Positions 1-5,611 of a stretch of DNA of 6,458 bases are shown here, in pieces (within the stretch, counting starts at the first letter, position 1; each line of letters opens with the position of its first letter). The notes under the pieces are model-generated. The model saw only the letters and a program-made list of their open reading frames with translations, did not search any database and had not been told where the DNA came from. A program made the position numbers and the translations under genes. Origin of the DNA: Spirochaetaceae bacterium. GTDB lineage: Bacteria; Spirochaetota; Spirochaetia; SZUA-6; RPPD01. The stretch spans positions 1 to 6,458 of the forward strand of contig RPPD01000141.1 of NCBI GenBank assembly GCA_003818675.1. The letters are read 5' to 3'.

Positions 1-440
1 ATTACCTGAACAAAGCTCCATCTCTCGTCGTTATCGCCAGTGCCGAGCTGGCCCGACCTATTGTCGCCAGTCGCCCAGAGGGTGCCGTCTTTTTTTAAAG
101 CCAGGGTGTGTCTCCATCCACACCCCACCGATTTGACATCGCGCATCACCAGGACTAAATTATATCTTCGGGTGGTATCTCCGGTGCCAAGCTGACCATA
201 TTGATTAGAGCCGGCAGCCCACAGGGTGTCGTCGGTTTTTAATACCATGCTGAACTCCAAACCGCAAGCGACCTGCTTTACGGAAACAAACGCCTGAACA
301 GCCCTCGCATTCTCCTGAAATTCGCTTTCCACCCCGGTTCCCATCCCGGCATCAGGCATCGGGCAGCCGGTAAACAAAAGGACAAGAAGCACCAATCCGG
401 TTATCAGGAACCGGAAACAATTCTGTTTTTCAACTTTCAT
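1..440 (-). CDS. RCC1-repeat lipoprotein, 3' end beyond window
   Basis: The 5' part of a lipoprotein gene; 146 codons are visible and the frame stays open to the left edge. Residues 1-26 are a lipoprotein signal peptide: basic start MKVEKQNCFR, hydrophobic run LITGLVLLVLL, lipobox F-T-G-C with the lipidated Cys at 26, then PMPDAG. A short linker leads to two RCC1 repeats at residues 54-101 and 102-146, each with the VKxVxCG, TLWAxG and GQLGTGD signatures. By analogy with its complete neighbours it should continue to seven repeats and a beta-trefoil tail. The start at 440 is preferred over an in-frame ATG at 446 because GAGGAG (448-453) lies 7 nt from the first but 1 nt from the second, and MKVEK aligns with MRIEK of the paralogues. 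Inferred location is the cell envelope. Specific binding partner unknown. Confidence 0.9.
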   Translation of the reverse strand, partial: MKVEKQNCFRFLITGLVLLVLLFTGCPMPDAGMGTGVESEFQENARAVQAFVSVKQVACGLEFSMVLKTDDTLWAAGSNQYGQLGTGDTTRRYNLVLVMRDVKSVGCGWRHTLALKKDGTLWATGDNRSGQLGTGDNDERWSFVQV

Positions 441-447
441 TTTCATT

Positions 448-453
448 CTCCTC
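448..453 (-). promoter_or_regulatory. Ribosome binding site deciding start of first RCC1 gene
   Basis: GAGGAG on the minus strand. It is 7 nt before the ATG at 440 and only 1 nt before the alternative in-frame ATG at 446, so it favours 440. The same 7-nt spacing is seen in the other three visible leaders. Confidence 0.7.
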
Positions 454-465
454 AATTTATTCCGG

Positions 466-475
466 TATGCATCCC
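466..475 (-). promoter_or_regulatory. Shared GGGATGCATA motif, copy upstream of the leftmost gene
   Basis: GGGATGCATA on the minus strand, 25 nt before the ATG at 440. The identical 10-mer occurs at 5555-5564, 23 nt before another leader. Function unknown; it could be part of a promoter or just a duplicated flank. Confidence 0.35.
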
Positions 476-496
476 ACTAAACTTTTCAACAGCCTG

Positions 497-2107
497 CTAA
501 AAAACATTGTGCATATAAAAATATGACGACATCCCCGGGCTGCTTTGATCCGGATCAAAAGAAATGTTGTTCAAATATCGATCCGCGAACACAGCCTTCA
601 AAAGGACAAGGGAGTAGGAGTAGGCTTTTATGCGGTCCGCCGGGCTCTTGAAATACACAAGGAATTTCTCCGTATCGGTGAGCCATCCGCCGGGAAAGGG
701 AATGCACGGGCTCGCCCGCATTCCAGGATACGCATTGATGCATTGATTCGTTGCATAGGAATGTATGGCATACATATTTTCAGCACCATACTCGTACGAA
801 ATGTCATTCAGACCAAAGGTTTCCCACAAACCCACCTGGCTGCTCATGGCGTACAATGGCCCGTCTTCGTGTTCATTGAGATTCGCGCAAACATAAAGGT
901 TGTTTTGGAAAGAGCGCAGGGCTATTTTTTTCTGGAAATACACAAACTTTATGGTATTACTGCCCATGCCAAGCTGACCCATGGAGTTGTCGCCGGTACA
1001 CCAGAAGGTTCCATCTGTCTTTATTGCCAGGCTGTGCCAGACCCCGCCGTCTGCCGAAGCGACATTGTTCATCACCTGTTCAAATGTTCCTCTACCCCCC
1101 TCTCCCCAATCATGCCCTGTCCCGTGCTGACCCTCATCATTTTCGCCGGTCACCCAGAGAGAGTTGTCGTTTTTTATTGCAAAACTGTGCAATGCCCCGC
1201 AGCCAACCGTCTTGACATCGCCCATAATCTCCACAAATGCAGTTTTATTTTCGGCATCATTTGTGCCGAGTTGGCCACACCAATTAACGCCTGATCCCCA
1301 AAGCGTGCTGTCATTTTTCACCACCAGGGTAAAATTTCCGCCGCACGCCAAAGTCCTGACATCGCCCTGCACATAATCAAAAAACATTTTATTGTTATCA
1401 TCCCCTGTGCCGTAACGTATGCCGGCAGCCCAGAGAGTATTGTCTGTCTTGAGCGCAAAGCTGTTATAGGTGCCACAGACAACTTTTTTCACATTATACA
1501 TGCCCGAAATCCTGATAAAACTGGTGCTCGGATTCGTGCTCCCGTTGCCCAATTGGCCATACAGATTCGCTCCCGCAGTTAAAAGCGTCCCATCGGTTTT
1601 CGCAATCAGGGTGTGGGATCCTCCGCACGCCACAGATTTGACCCTGCTGGCAACCCGGACAAATCCAAACCGGTTCACGGTATCTCCGGTGCCCAATTGG
1701 CCGTATCTGTTATCTCCCGTTGCCCAAAGGGTGCCGTCGCTTTTCAGAGCCATGGTGAAATAAGGGCCGCAGTCAATCTCCTTGACCCCGGTCAACACCC
1801 TGACAAGGTTGTATCGGGTTATTGTATCTCCGGTGCCTAGAACATCATATTGACCATCTCCGCTTCCCGAACCCCACAGCGTGCCGTCTGTCTTCAGTAT
1901 CATGCTGTATGTTTCGCCGCAGGCGACCTGCTTGACAGGCACATAGGGTACATAGGCCGTTGTTGCCCTGGAACCATCATCGCCAGCCGTCAGCATTTCA
2001 GGGCCCTCACCGGTCTCCGGCATCGGGCAGCCGGCAAGCATCAGGACAAGCAGCAGCAATCCGGTTATTAGGGACCGGGAACCTTGACGAGTAATTGCAT
2101 TTCTCAT
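497..2107 (-). CDS. Seven-repeat RCC1 lipoprotein with divergent beta-trefoil tail
   Basis: A 536-residue predicted lipoprotein. Residues 1-27 form the signal peptide, with lipobox L-A-G-C and lipidated Cys27 followed by PMPETG. After a Gly/Thr-rich linker, seven RCC1 repeats occupy about residues 58-107, 108-155, 156-205, 206-249, 250-297, 298-348 and 349-394, enough to close one seven-bladed beta-propeller. Repeat 4 is short (44 residues) and lacks GQLG; repeat 6 carries a small Gly-rich insert (HDWGEGGRG). The tail (395-536) opens with the fascin-like motif IALRSFQNNLYVCA and GLWETF, but its second and third subrepeats are poorly conserved. An in-frame ATG at 2260 is rejected: it would bury the leader behind 51 residues and overlap the upstream gene, whereas GGAGG lies 7 nt before 2107. 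RCC1 folds bind proteins, nucleic acids or lipids in different families; here an extracytoplasmic binding role is inferred. Confidence 0.92.
   Translation of the reverse strand: MRNAITRQGSRSLITGLLLLVLMLAGCPMPETGEGPEMLTAGDDGSRATTAYVPYVPVKQVACGETYSMILKTDGTLWGSGSGDGQYDVLGTGDTITRYNLVRVLTGVKEIDCGPYFTMALKSDGTLWATGDNRYGQLGTGDTVNRFGFVRVASRVKSVACGGSHTLIAKTDGTLLTAGANLYGQLGNGSTNPSTSFIRISGMYNVKKVVCGTYNSFALKTDNTLWAAGIRYGTGDDNNKMFFDYVQGDVRTLACGGNFTLVVKNDSTLWGSGVNWCGQLGTNDAENKTAFVEIMGDVKTVGCGALHSFAIKNDNSLWVTGENDEGQHGTGHDWGEGGRGTFEQVMNNVASADGGVWHSLAIKTDGTFWCTGDNSMGQLGMGSNTIKFVYFQKKIALRSFQNNLYVCANLNEHEDGPLYAMSSQVGLWETFGLNDISYEYGAENMYAIHSYATNQCINAYPGMRASPCIPFPGGWLTDTEKFLVYFKSPADRIKAYSYSLVLLKAVFADRYLNNISFDPDQSSPGMSSYFYMHNVF
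926..1936 (-). repeat. Seven tandem RCC1 repeats coded in the second RCC1 gene
   Basis: Protein-level tandem repeats of 44-51 residues, each opening with V(K/R)xVxCG and containing TLWxxG. Cys is present in the CG position of repeats 1-6; repeat 7 has DGG instead. Unit length varies more than in the paralogue at 4380-5387, suggesting an older or less constrained copy. Confidence 0.88.
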
Positions 2108-2114
2108 GATTCTA

Positions 2115-2119
2115 CCTCC
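2115..2119 (-). promoter_or_regulatory. Ribosome binding site of the 536-residue RCC1 lipoprotein
   Basis: GGAGG on the minus strand, 7 nt before the ATG at 2107. It fixes the start there rather than at the upstream in-frame ATG at 2260, which would lie inside the preceding gene. Confidence 0.75.
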
Positions 2120-2199
2120 GGTAAAAAAAATTGGCACAAGATTCTCTTTACTTTTCACCCCGGCACGCCATAAAAACCAGTTTTCGTTGATTCTCACAC

Positions 2200-3882
2200 T
2201 CAATCCCCATATCGCTTCACCAGGCGTATGGTCTGTATGCCTCTTGTGATACAAGGCCACATGCCCAATCCCTGGCCCATTTTACAAGAGTCCCCGTCCC
2301 GATCAAAAGATCCGCCGCGGATGGCGCGAGGCCTGAAATCATTGTACCCGCCCGGAGGCGTCGCCGGGTCCAGGCCGCTGAAATCCAGCGAGATATCGAA
2401 CCAGTCCCAACACCATTCACACAGGTTCCCCGCCATATCATACAATCCCAGTTCGTTTGGCAGTTTCAACCCCACTCGCTGGGTCTGCCTGTTCCCGGTG
2501 GGCTGGGCACTGTTGGAATAAAACCAGGCAAAATCAAATAATACCATAAGATTGTCAGTCCCTGGCCAAAAGCGAAAGTTGCGCGTCAACTGTCCGCCCC
2601 GGGCGGCATACTCCCACTCCGCCTCCGTGGGCAGCCGATATCCCGTGGCAAACCAGTTGCAGGTCGCATTACCGCATGGCAGTCTTTGAGGGACATTCCG
2701 GACATATTGATTGTTGTAGGTATAGCAGGGAGTCAACCCCTCCATCTCGCTTAGGGCATTGCACCAAACAATCGCATCATGCCAACTGATGTTGTCTACC
2801 GGTTCGCGCCGGTTAGCTGTTGGAGCGGCACCAACCACGCCGTCATTTCCCTCGGTACCGGGAAATTGGAACTTATATCCACCGATATTCTCGGCCCATT
2901 TCCTGACGTCATACCAGAGTTCGTAGGTTACTTCATACTTACCCATCTTGTAAGAAGTCAACGTAACACCTCTGCCTTGAAGCGTCATTGAACCGCCTGC
3001 CACATTGACCATCTCCGGAGCCAGCGTCGGCTCTGTAGTGACCGGTCTAAGCATCACCATCTCAAAGGTCTCCCAGGGGCCAACGACATCCCTGTTGGCA
3101 ACAAGGGGGCTGTTACCGTCATTCTCCGCACAGACATATTTATTATTTACCATTGATTTTAAAGCCACATAATTATTACCCAAATTTATTAATTCAAAGG
3201 TCTCCCATGGTCCGACAACAGCCCTGTTGGCAACAAGAGGGCTATTCCCGCCATTTTCAGCGCAAACATGCAAATCATTTCCCATTGATCTCAGCGCAAT
3301 TTTATTATTGCCGAGATTGATAATTGCAAATGATTCCCAAAGTCCGATTTTGTTTTTATTGGCAATACAAGGACTGTTCCATGTATTTTCAGCGCTGACA
3401 TATTGATGCTTTGACGTCATGGAATTCAACGCCACTGTTTGAAAAATCCTGACAGAAGACATTCTGTCATTAAACTGGTTCCGTGCTCCCGGTCTAAAAT
3501 TTACATAATACAAGTCCGGGCAACTTGAAGTATATTTTAAACATGCTCCGGTAAAATTATTCCCGTCATACAGTTCAACCAGGTATCCTGAGGGAACCTT
3601 GACAGACGAAACATCATTGTCCCTGATACCCGCAGCTGCAAGTTGTGCCGTAGTATAAAAGCCCGGTTGAAGAGATACGAAAGATCCTCTATAACCAGCA
3701 TCCCGATAAAATGCAGGTAATTCCATTCCAGCAGGCAGAACAGTCCTGGCAGCGTCCTGATCTTGGGCTTGCATGCCGGTTCCCATACCGGTTTCAGGCA
3801 TAGGGCAGCCGGCAAACAACAGGACAAGAAACACCAATCCTGTTATCAGGAACCGGCGACCTTTAAGTTTTTCAATTCTCAT
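2200..3882 (-). CDS. Lipoprotein with beta/gamma-crystallin, fascin-like trefoil and SUMF1 domains
   Basis: A 560-residue predicted lipoprotein with Cys26 in lipobox F-A-G-C. Residues about 57-148 form a beta/gamma-crystallin domain of two Greek-key motifs, each with the calcium-clamp pattern [ND][ND]xx[ST]S: DNDVSS at 88-93 and NDRMSS at 138-143. Residues 149-276 are a fascin-like beta-trefoil of three repeats with VALxSM, VCAEN, NSPLVANR and GPWETFE. Residues about 291-556 are a formylglycine-generating-enzyme-like (SUMF1) domain: YKMGKYEVTYELWYDV, WHDAIVWCNALSE, GYRLPTEAEWEYAARGG (414-430), NELGLYDMAGNLCEW (476-490) and RAIRGGSF (519-526). The equivalent of the first catalytic Cys of true FGE appears to be Arg528; only Cys533 remains, so sulfatase activation is unlikely and a binding fold is inferred. 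The start at 3882 has AAAGGAGG 7 nt upstream. Its leader is nearly the same as that of the neighbouring RCC1 gene at 4002-5531. Confidence 0.93.
   Translation of the reverse strand: MRIEKLKGRRFLITGLVFLVLLFAGCPMPETGMGTGMQAQDQDAARTVLPAGMELPAFYRDAGYRGSFVSLQPGFYTTAQLAAAGIRDNDVSSVKVPSGYLVELYDGNNFTGACLKYTSSCPDLYYVNFRPGARNQFNDRMSSVRIFQTVALNSMTSKHQYVSAENTWNSPCIANKNKIGLWESFAIINLGNNKIALRSMGNDLHVCAENGGNSPLVANRAVVGPWETFELINLGNNYVALKSMVNNKYVCAENDGNSPLVANRDVVGPWETFEMVMLRPVTTEPTLAPEMVNVAGGSMTLQGRGVTLTSYKMGKYEVTYELWYDVRKWAENIGGYKFQFPGTEGNDGVVGAAPTANRREPVDNISWHDAIVWCNALSEMEGLTPCYTYNNQYVRNVPQRLPCGNATCNWFATGYRLPTEAEWEYAARGGQLTRNFRFWPGTDNLMVLFDFAWFYSNSAQPTGNRQTQRVGLKLPNELGLYDMAGNLCEWCWDWFDISLDFSGLDPATPPGGYNDFRPRAIRGGSFDRDGDSCKMGQGLGMWPCITRGIQTIRLVKRYGD
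3055..3438 (-). repeat. Three coding repeats of about 132 bp forming a beta-trefoil
   Basis: Trp182, Trp226 and Trp270 of the encoded protein are spaced 44 residues apart, and the matching DNA (TCTCCC at 3069 and 3201, and the related TTCCC near 3334) recurs every 132 bases. The two downstream units are alike at DNA level; the third (nearest the gene start) has diverged and carries one extra residue. Threefold symmetry is what a beta-trefoil needs. Confidence 0.85.
3439..3714 (-). other. Beta/gamma-crystallin domain coding segment
   Basis: Encodes residues 57-148 of the mosaic lipoprotein. The first Greek key runs FYRDAGYRGSFVSL to DNDVSSVKV, the second YLVELYDGNNFTGACL to NDRMSSVRIF. Both retain the acidic/Asn pair and S/T-S of microbial calcium-binding crystallins. 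The region is visibly richer in A and T than the SUMF1 segment. Confidence 0.8.
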
Positions 3883-3889
3883 TGTTCAA

Positions 3890-3897
3890 CCTCCTTT
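3890..3897 (-). promoter_or_regulatory. Ribosome binding site of the crystallin/SUMF1 lipoprotein
   Basis: AAAGGAGG on the minus strand, 7 nt before the ATG at 3882. The surrounding segment through the first codons is nearly identical to the one at 5521-5543. Confidence 0.75.
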
Positions 3898-3953
3898 GAT
3901 AAAATGCACGACAAAACGATTGTTAAATCAGTTGACACACTTTTTAAATATTT

Positions 3954-3983
3954 GCCCGGATTTCCGGAAGCGGTGAACCGGGC
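3954..3983. other. Inverted repeat in the gap between the propeller and crystallin genes
   Basis: GCCCGG (3954-3959) pairs with CCGGGC (3978-3983) across an 18-base loop that contains the palindrome TTCCGGAA. On the minus strand it is followed by an A-rich, not T-rich, stretch, so a classic rho-independent terminator is not supported. It could be a processing hairpin, a protein site or chance. Confidence 0.35.
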
Positions 3984-4001
3984 GGATTGCAAAAGACGTT
4001 A

Positions 4002-5531
4002 TTACTGGTTTAATAAATAAAAATACACTCCTGGTCCTGGCAGCGTTTGTTCCGGGATAAAAGAATTAAAACGCAGGTAATTGCCGTTGAGCTCGAATTT
4101 AAAGGCGACGATGCCGGAAGAGCTCGTATATAAGCGGAATGTTTCCCATGCACCGATCGCGCTTCTGTTCGCCACCGCCCGGCTTGAGCCCGCGCTCTCG
4201 GCGCAGACATAGAGGCCGGTCGCGTACGACCGTAATGCCACCCGGTTGTCGCCGAGATCGGCCAGCCCAAAGGTTTCCCAGGGTCCCAGCGCGCTTCTGT
4301 TTGAATACAGGGGCGCCTCTGGACCGTAATCGAGATCGGCGCAGACATACAGGTTGTTTTTGTAGGAGCGCAAGGCTATTTTTTTCTCAAACCGGTATAG
4401 TTCATCCCTGCTGTCACCGGTGCCGAGTTGGCCGGCCCAATTGTCGCCGGTCACCCAGAGAGTACCGTCGCTCTTGACGATCATGCTGTGCGCCAGTCCG
4501 CCCGCCATGGCTTTGACACCGCTTGCCGCCTGCACAAAGCTGCAGCGGTCATTCTTGTCTCCCAGACCAAGCTCGCCCCAAAGATTATAGCCGGCAACCC
4601 ATAACGTGCCGTTATTTTTGATCACAAAACTGTGATAATATCCGACGGCGATCGCCTTGACATCGCCGGATACCGGAACAAATCCCCTTCTCCCGGTGTT
4701 ATCACCGGTACCAAGCTGGCCATAGCCGTTCCAGCCTGTGCCATAGAGTACACCGTCATTTTTTATGGCCAGGCTGAAACTGCTTCCGGCGGCGACGGCT
4801 TTCACGCCGCTTGATACCGGAACAAAGACGTAGCGGCGGATGGTATCGCCGGTACCGAGCTCGCCGGAATAATTCTCGCCGCTGGCCCAGAGCGTGCCGT
4901 CATTCTTTATCACCAGGCTGTGTTGAGCTCCGCCTGATATGGCAGCGACGCCGCTCAGCACCTTTACAAAGCTGGATCGGTCCGTGTCACTTCCGGTACC
5001 GAGCTGACCGTATCCATTCGAGCCGGCAGCATAGAGGGTGCCGCTCGTGTGCAGGGCCAGGCTGTGGCTGTTCCCGGCTGCAATCGCGCTGATGCCGCTT
5101 GACACCTGGATATAGTTGTATCTGCTTCGGGTATCGCCGATGCCAAGCTGACCGAAAGAATTATTGCCGGAAGCATACAGGGTGCCGTCATTTTGCAAGA
5201 CCAGACTGAATGCGGCTCCGCACGCCACGGCCTTGACGCCGCTCATGCCCGGCACCTGTACCAAGACCGCTCTGTCGCTGGTGTCCCCGGTGCCGAGTTG
5301 GCCATAATTATTGCGACCAACAGCCCAGAGGGTGCCGTCGCTCTTGATTACCATGCTGAAATTCGCGCCGCAGGCGACTTGCTTTACCGAACCGTTGAGC
5401 GCGGCCCTTGCATCGTTCTGTTCTTGGACCTGGACACCTGTGTCCGGCAGCGGGCAGCCGGCCAGCATCAGGGTAAACAGCATCAATCCAGCGTAGAAGA
5501 ACCGGGAGCATTTCAGTTTTTCAATTCTCAT
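4002..5531 (-). CDS. Seven-repeat RCC1 lipoprotein with fascin-like beta-trefoil tail
   Basis: A 509-residue predicted lipoprotein and the most regular member of the cluster. Residues 1-26 are the signal peptide with lipobox L-A-G-C, followed by PLPDTG. Seven RCC1 repeats span residues 49-98, 99-146, 147-194, 195-242, 243-290, 291-338 and 339-384; five are exactly 48 residues, with SLxIKNDGTLW and YGQLGTGD signatures. This should form one closed seven-bladed propeller. The array runs through YRFEKK straight into IALRSYKNNLYVCA, the first of three fascin-like subrepeats (385-429, 430-473, 474-509) of a single beta-trefoil; the third is shortest. The start at 5531 has AGGAGG 7 nt upstream, and its MRIEKLK opening equals that of the downstream crystallin/SUMF1 lipoprotein. 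A surface binding or scaffold role is inferred; no catalytic motif is seen. Confidence 0.94.
   Translation of the reverse strand: MRIEKLKCSRFFYAGLMLFTLMLAGCPLPDTGVQVQEQNDARAALNGSVKQVACGANFSMVIKSDGTLWAVGRNNYGQLGTGDTSDRAVLVQVPGMSGVKAVACGAAFSLVLQNDGTLYASGNNSFGQLGIGDTRSRYNYIQVSSGISAIAAGNSHSLALHTSGTLYAAGSNGYGQLGTGSDTDRSSFVKVLSGVAAISGGAQHSLVIKNDGTLWASGENYSGELGTGDTIRRYVFVPVSSGVKAVAAGSSFSLAIKNDGVLYGTGWNGYGQLGTGDNTGRRGFVPVSGDVKAIAVGYYHSFVIKNNGTLWVAGYNLWGELGLGDKNDRCSFVQAASGVKAMAGGLAHSMIVKSDGTLWVTGDNWAGQLGTGDSRDELYRFEKKIALRSYKNNLYVCADLDYGPEAPLYSNRSALGPWETFGLADLGDNRVALRSYATGLYVCAESAGSSRAVANRSAIGAWETFRLYTSSSGIVAFKFELNGNYLRFNSFIPEQTLPGPGVYFYLLNQ
4380..5387 (-). repeat. Seven tandem RCC1 repeats coded in the 509-residue lipoprotein
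   Basis: Repeats of 46-50 residues, mostly exactly 48 (144 bp), covering residues 49-384. The repeats differ enough in sequence that the array looks maintained by selection rather than freshly amplified. It ends at a propeller-trefoil junction shared with the gene at 5612-6458. Confidence 0.9.
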
Positions 5532-5538
5532 TGTTCAG

Positions 5539-5544
5539 CCTCCT
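5539..5544 (-). promoter_or_regulatory. Ribosome binding site of the 509-residue RCC1 lipoprotein
   Basis: AGGAGG on the minus strand, with GGAGG 7 nt before the ATG at 5531. Confidence 0.75.
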
Positions 5545-5554
5545 GTAATTGTGA

Positions 5555-5564
5555 TATGCATCCC
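5555..5564 (-). promoter_or_regulatory. Shared GGGATGCATA motif, copy upstream of the 509-residue gene
   Basis: Same 10-mer as at 466-475, here 23 nt before the ATG at 5531. A weaker TGCAT core lies at 3904-3908, about 21 nt before the ATG of the crystallin/SUMF1 gene. I cannot match a good -35 box to any of them. Confidence 0.35.
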
Positions 5565-5611
5565 TCTTCAGCTCATCCGGCATGTCCGGACAGGCTCGAC
5601 AACCGTCAATG

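Noticed and set aside
545..1294. Long plus-strand open frame (249 codons) opposite the 536-residue RCC1 gene
   Set aside because: It is antisense to a clear repeat protein, has no recognisable domain, and its openness follows from the biased repeat codons on the other strand.
926..1936. Regular periodicity read as a CRISPR or satellite array
   Set aside because: The period of about 144 bases is codon-based, the units vary strongly at DNA level and they translate to clean RCC1 repeats.
2108..2199. Terminator formed by the eight-A run at 2123-2130 (U-run on the minus strand)
   Set aside because: No stable GC-rich stem precedes the U-run on the minus strand; it sits directly before the ribosome site of the next gene.
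2108..2260. N-terminal extension of the 536-residue RCC1 lipoprotein to the ATG at 2260
   Set aside because: It would put 51 residues before a textbook lipoprotein signal, overlap the stop of the upstream gene, and ignore the GGAGG placed 7 nt before 2107.
3901..3960. TTAACA / TTTATC pair as a minus-strand promoter before the crystallin gene
   Set aside because: The -10 match is only three of six and would place the transcript start on the ribosome site.
3763..4020. Plus-strand open frame covering the gap between the crystallin and propeller genes
   Set aside because: Half of it is the antisense of the conserved leader, and the rest shows no domain.
5583..5592. Palindrome TGTCCGGACA in the gap before the 509-residue gene
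   Set aside because: A single 10-base palindrome without a second copy or a U-run is too little to call an operator or terminator.
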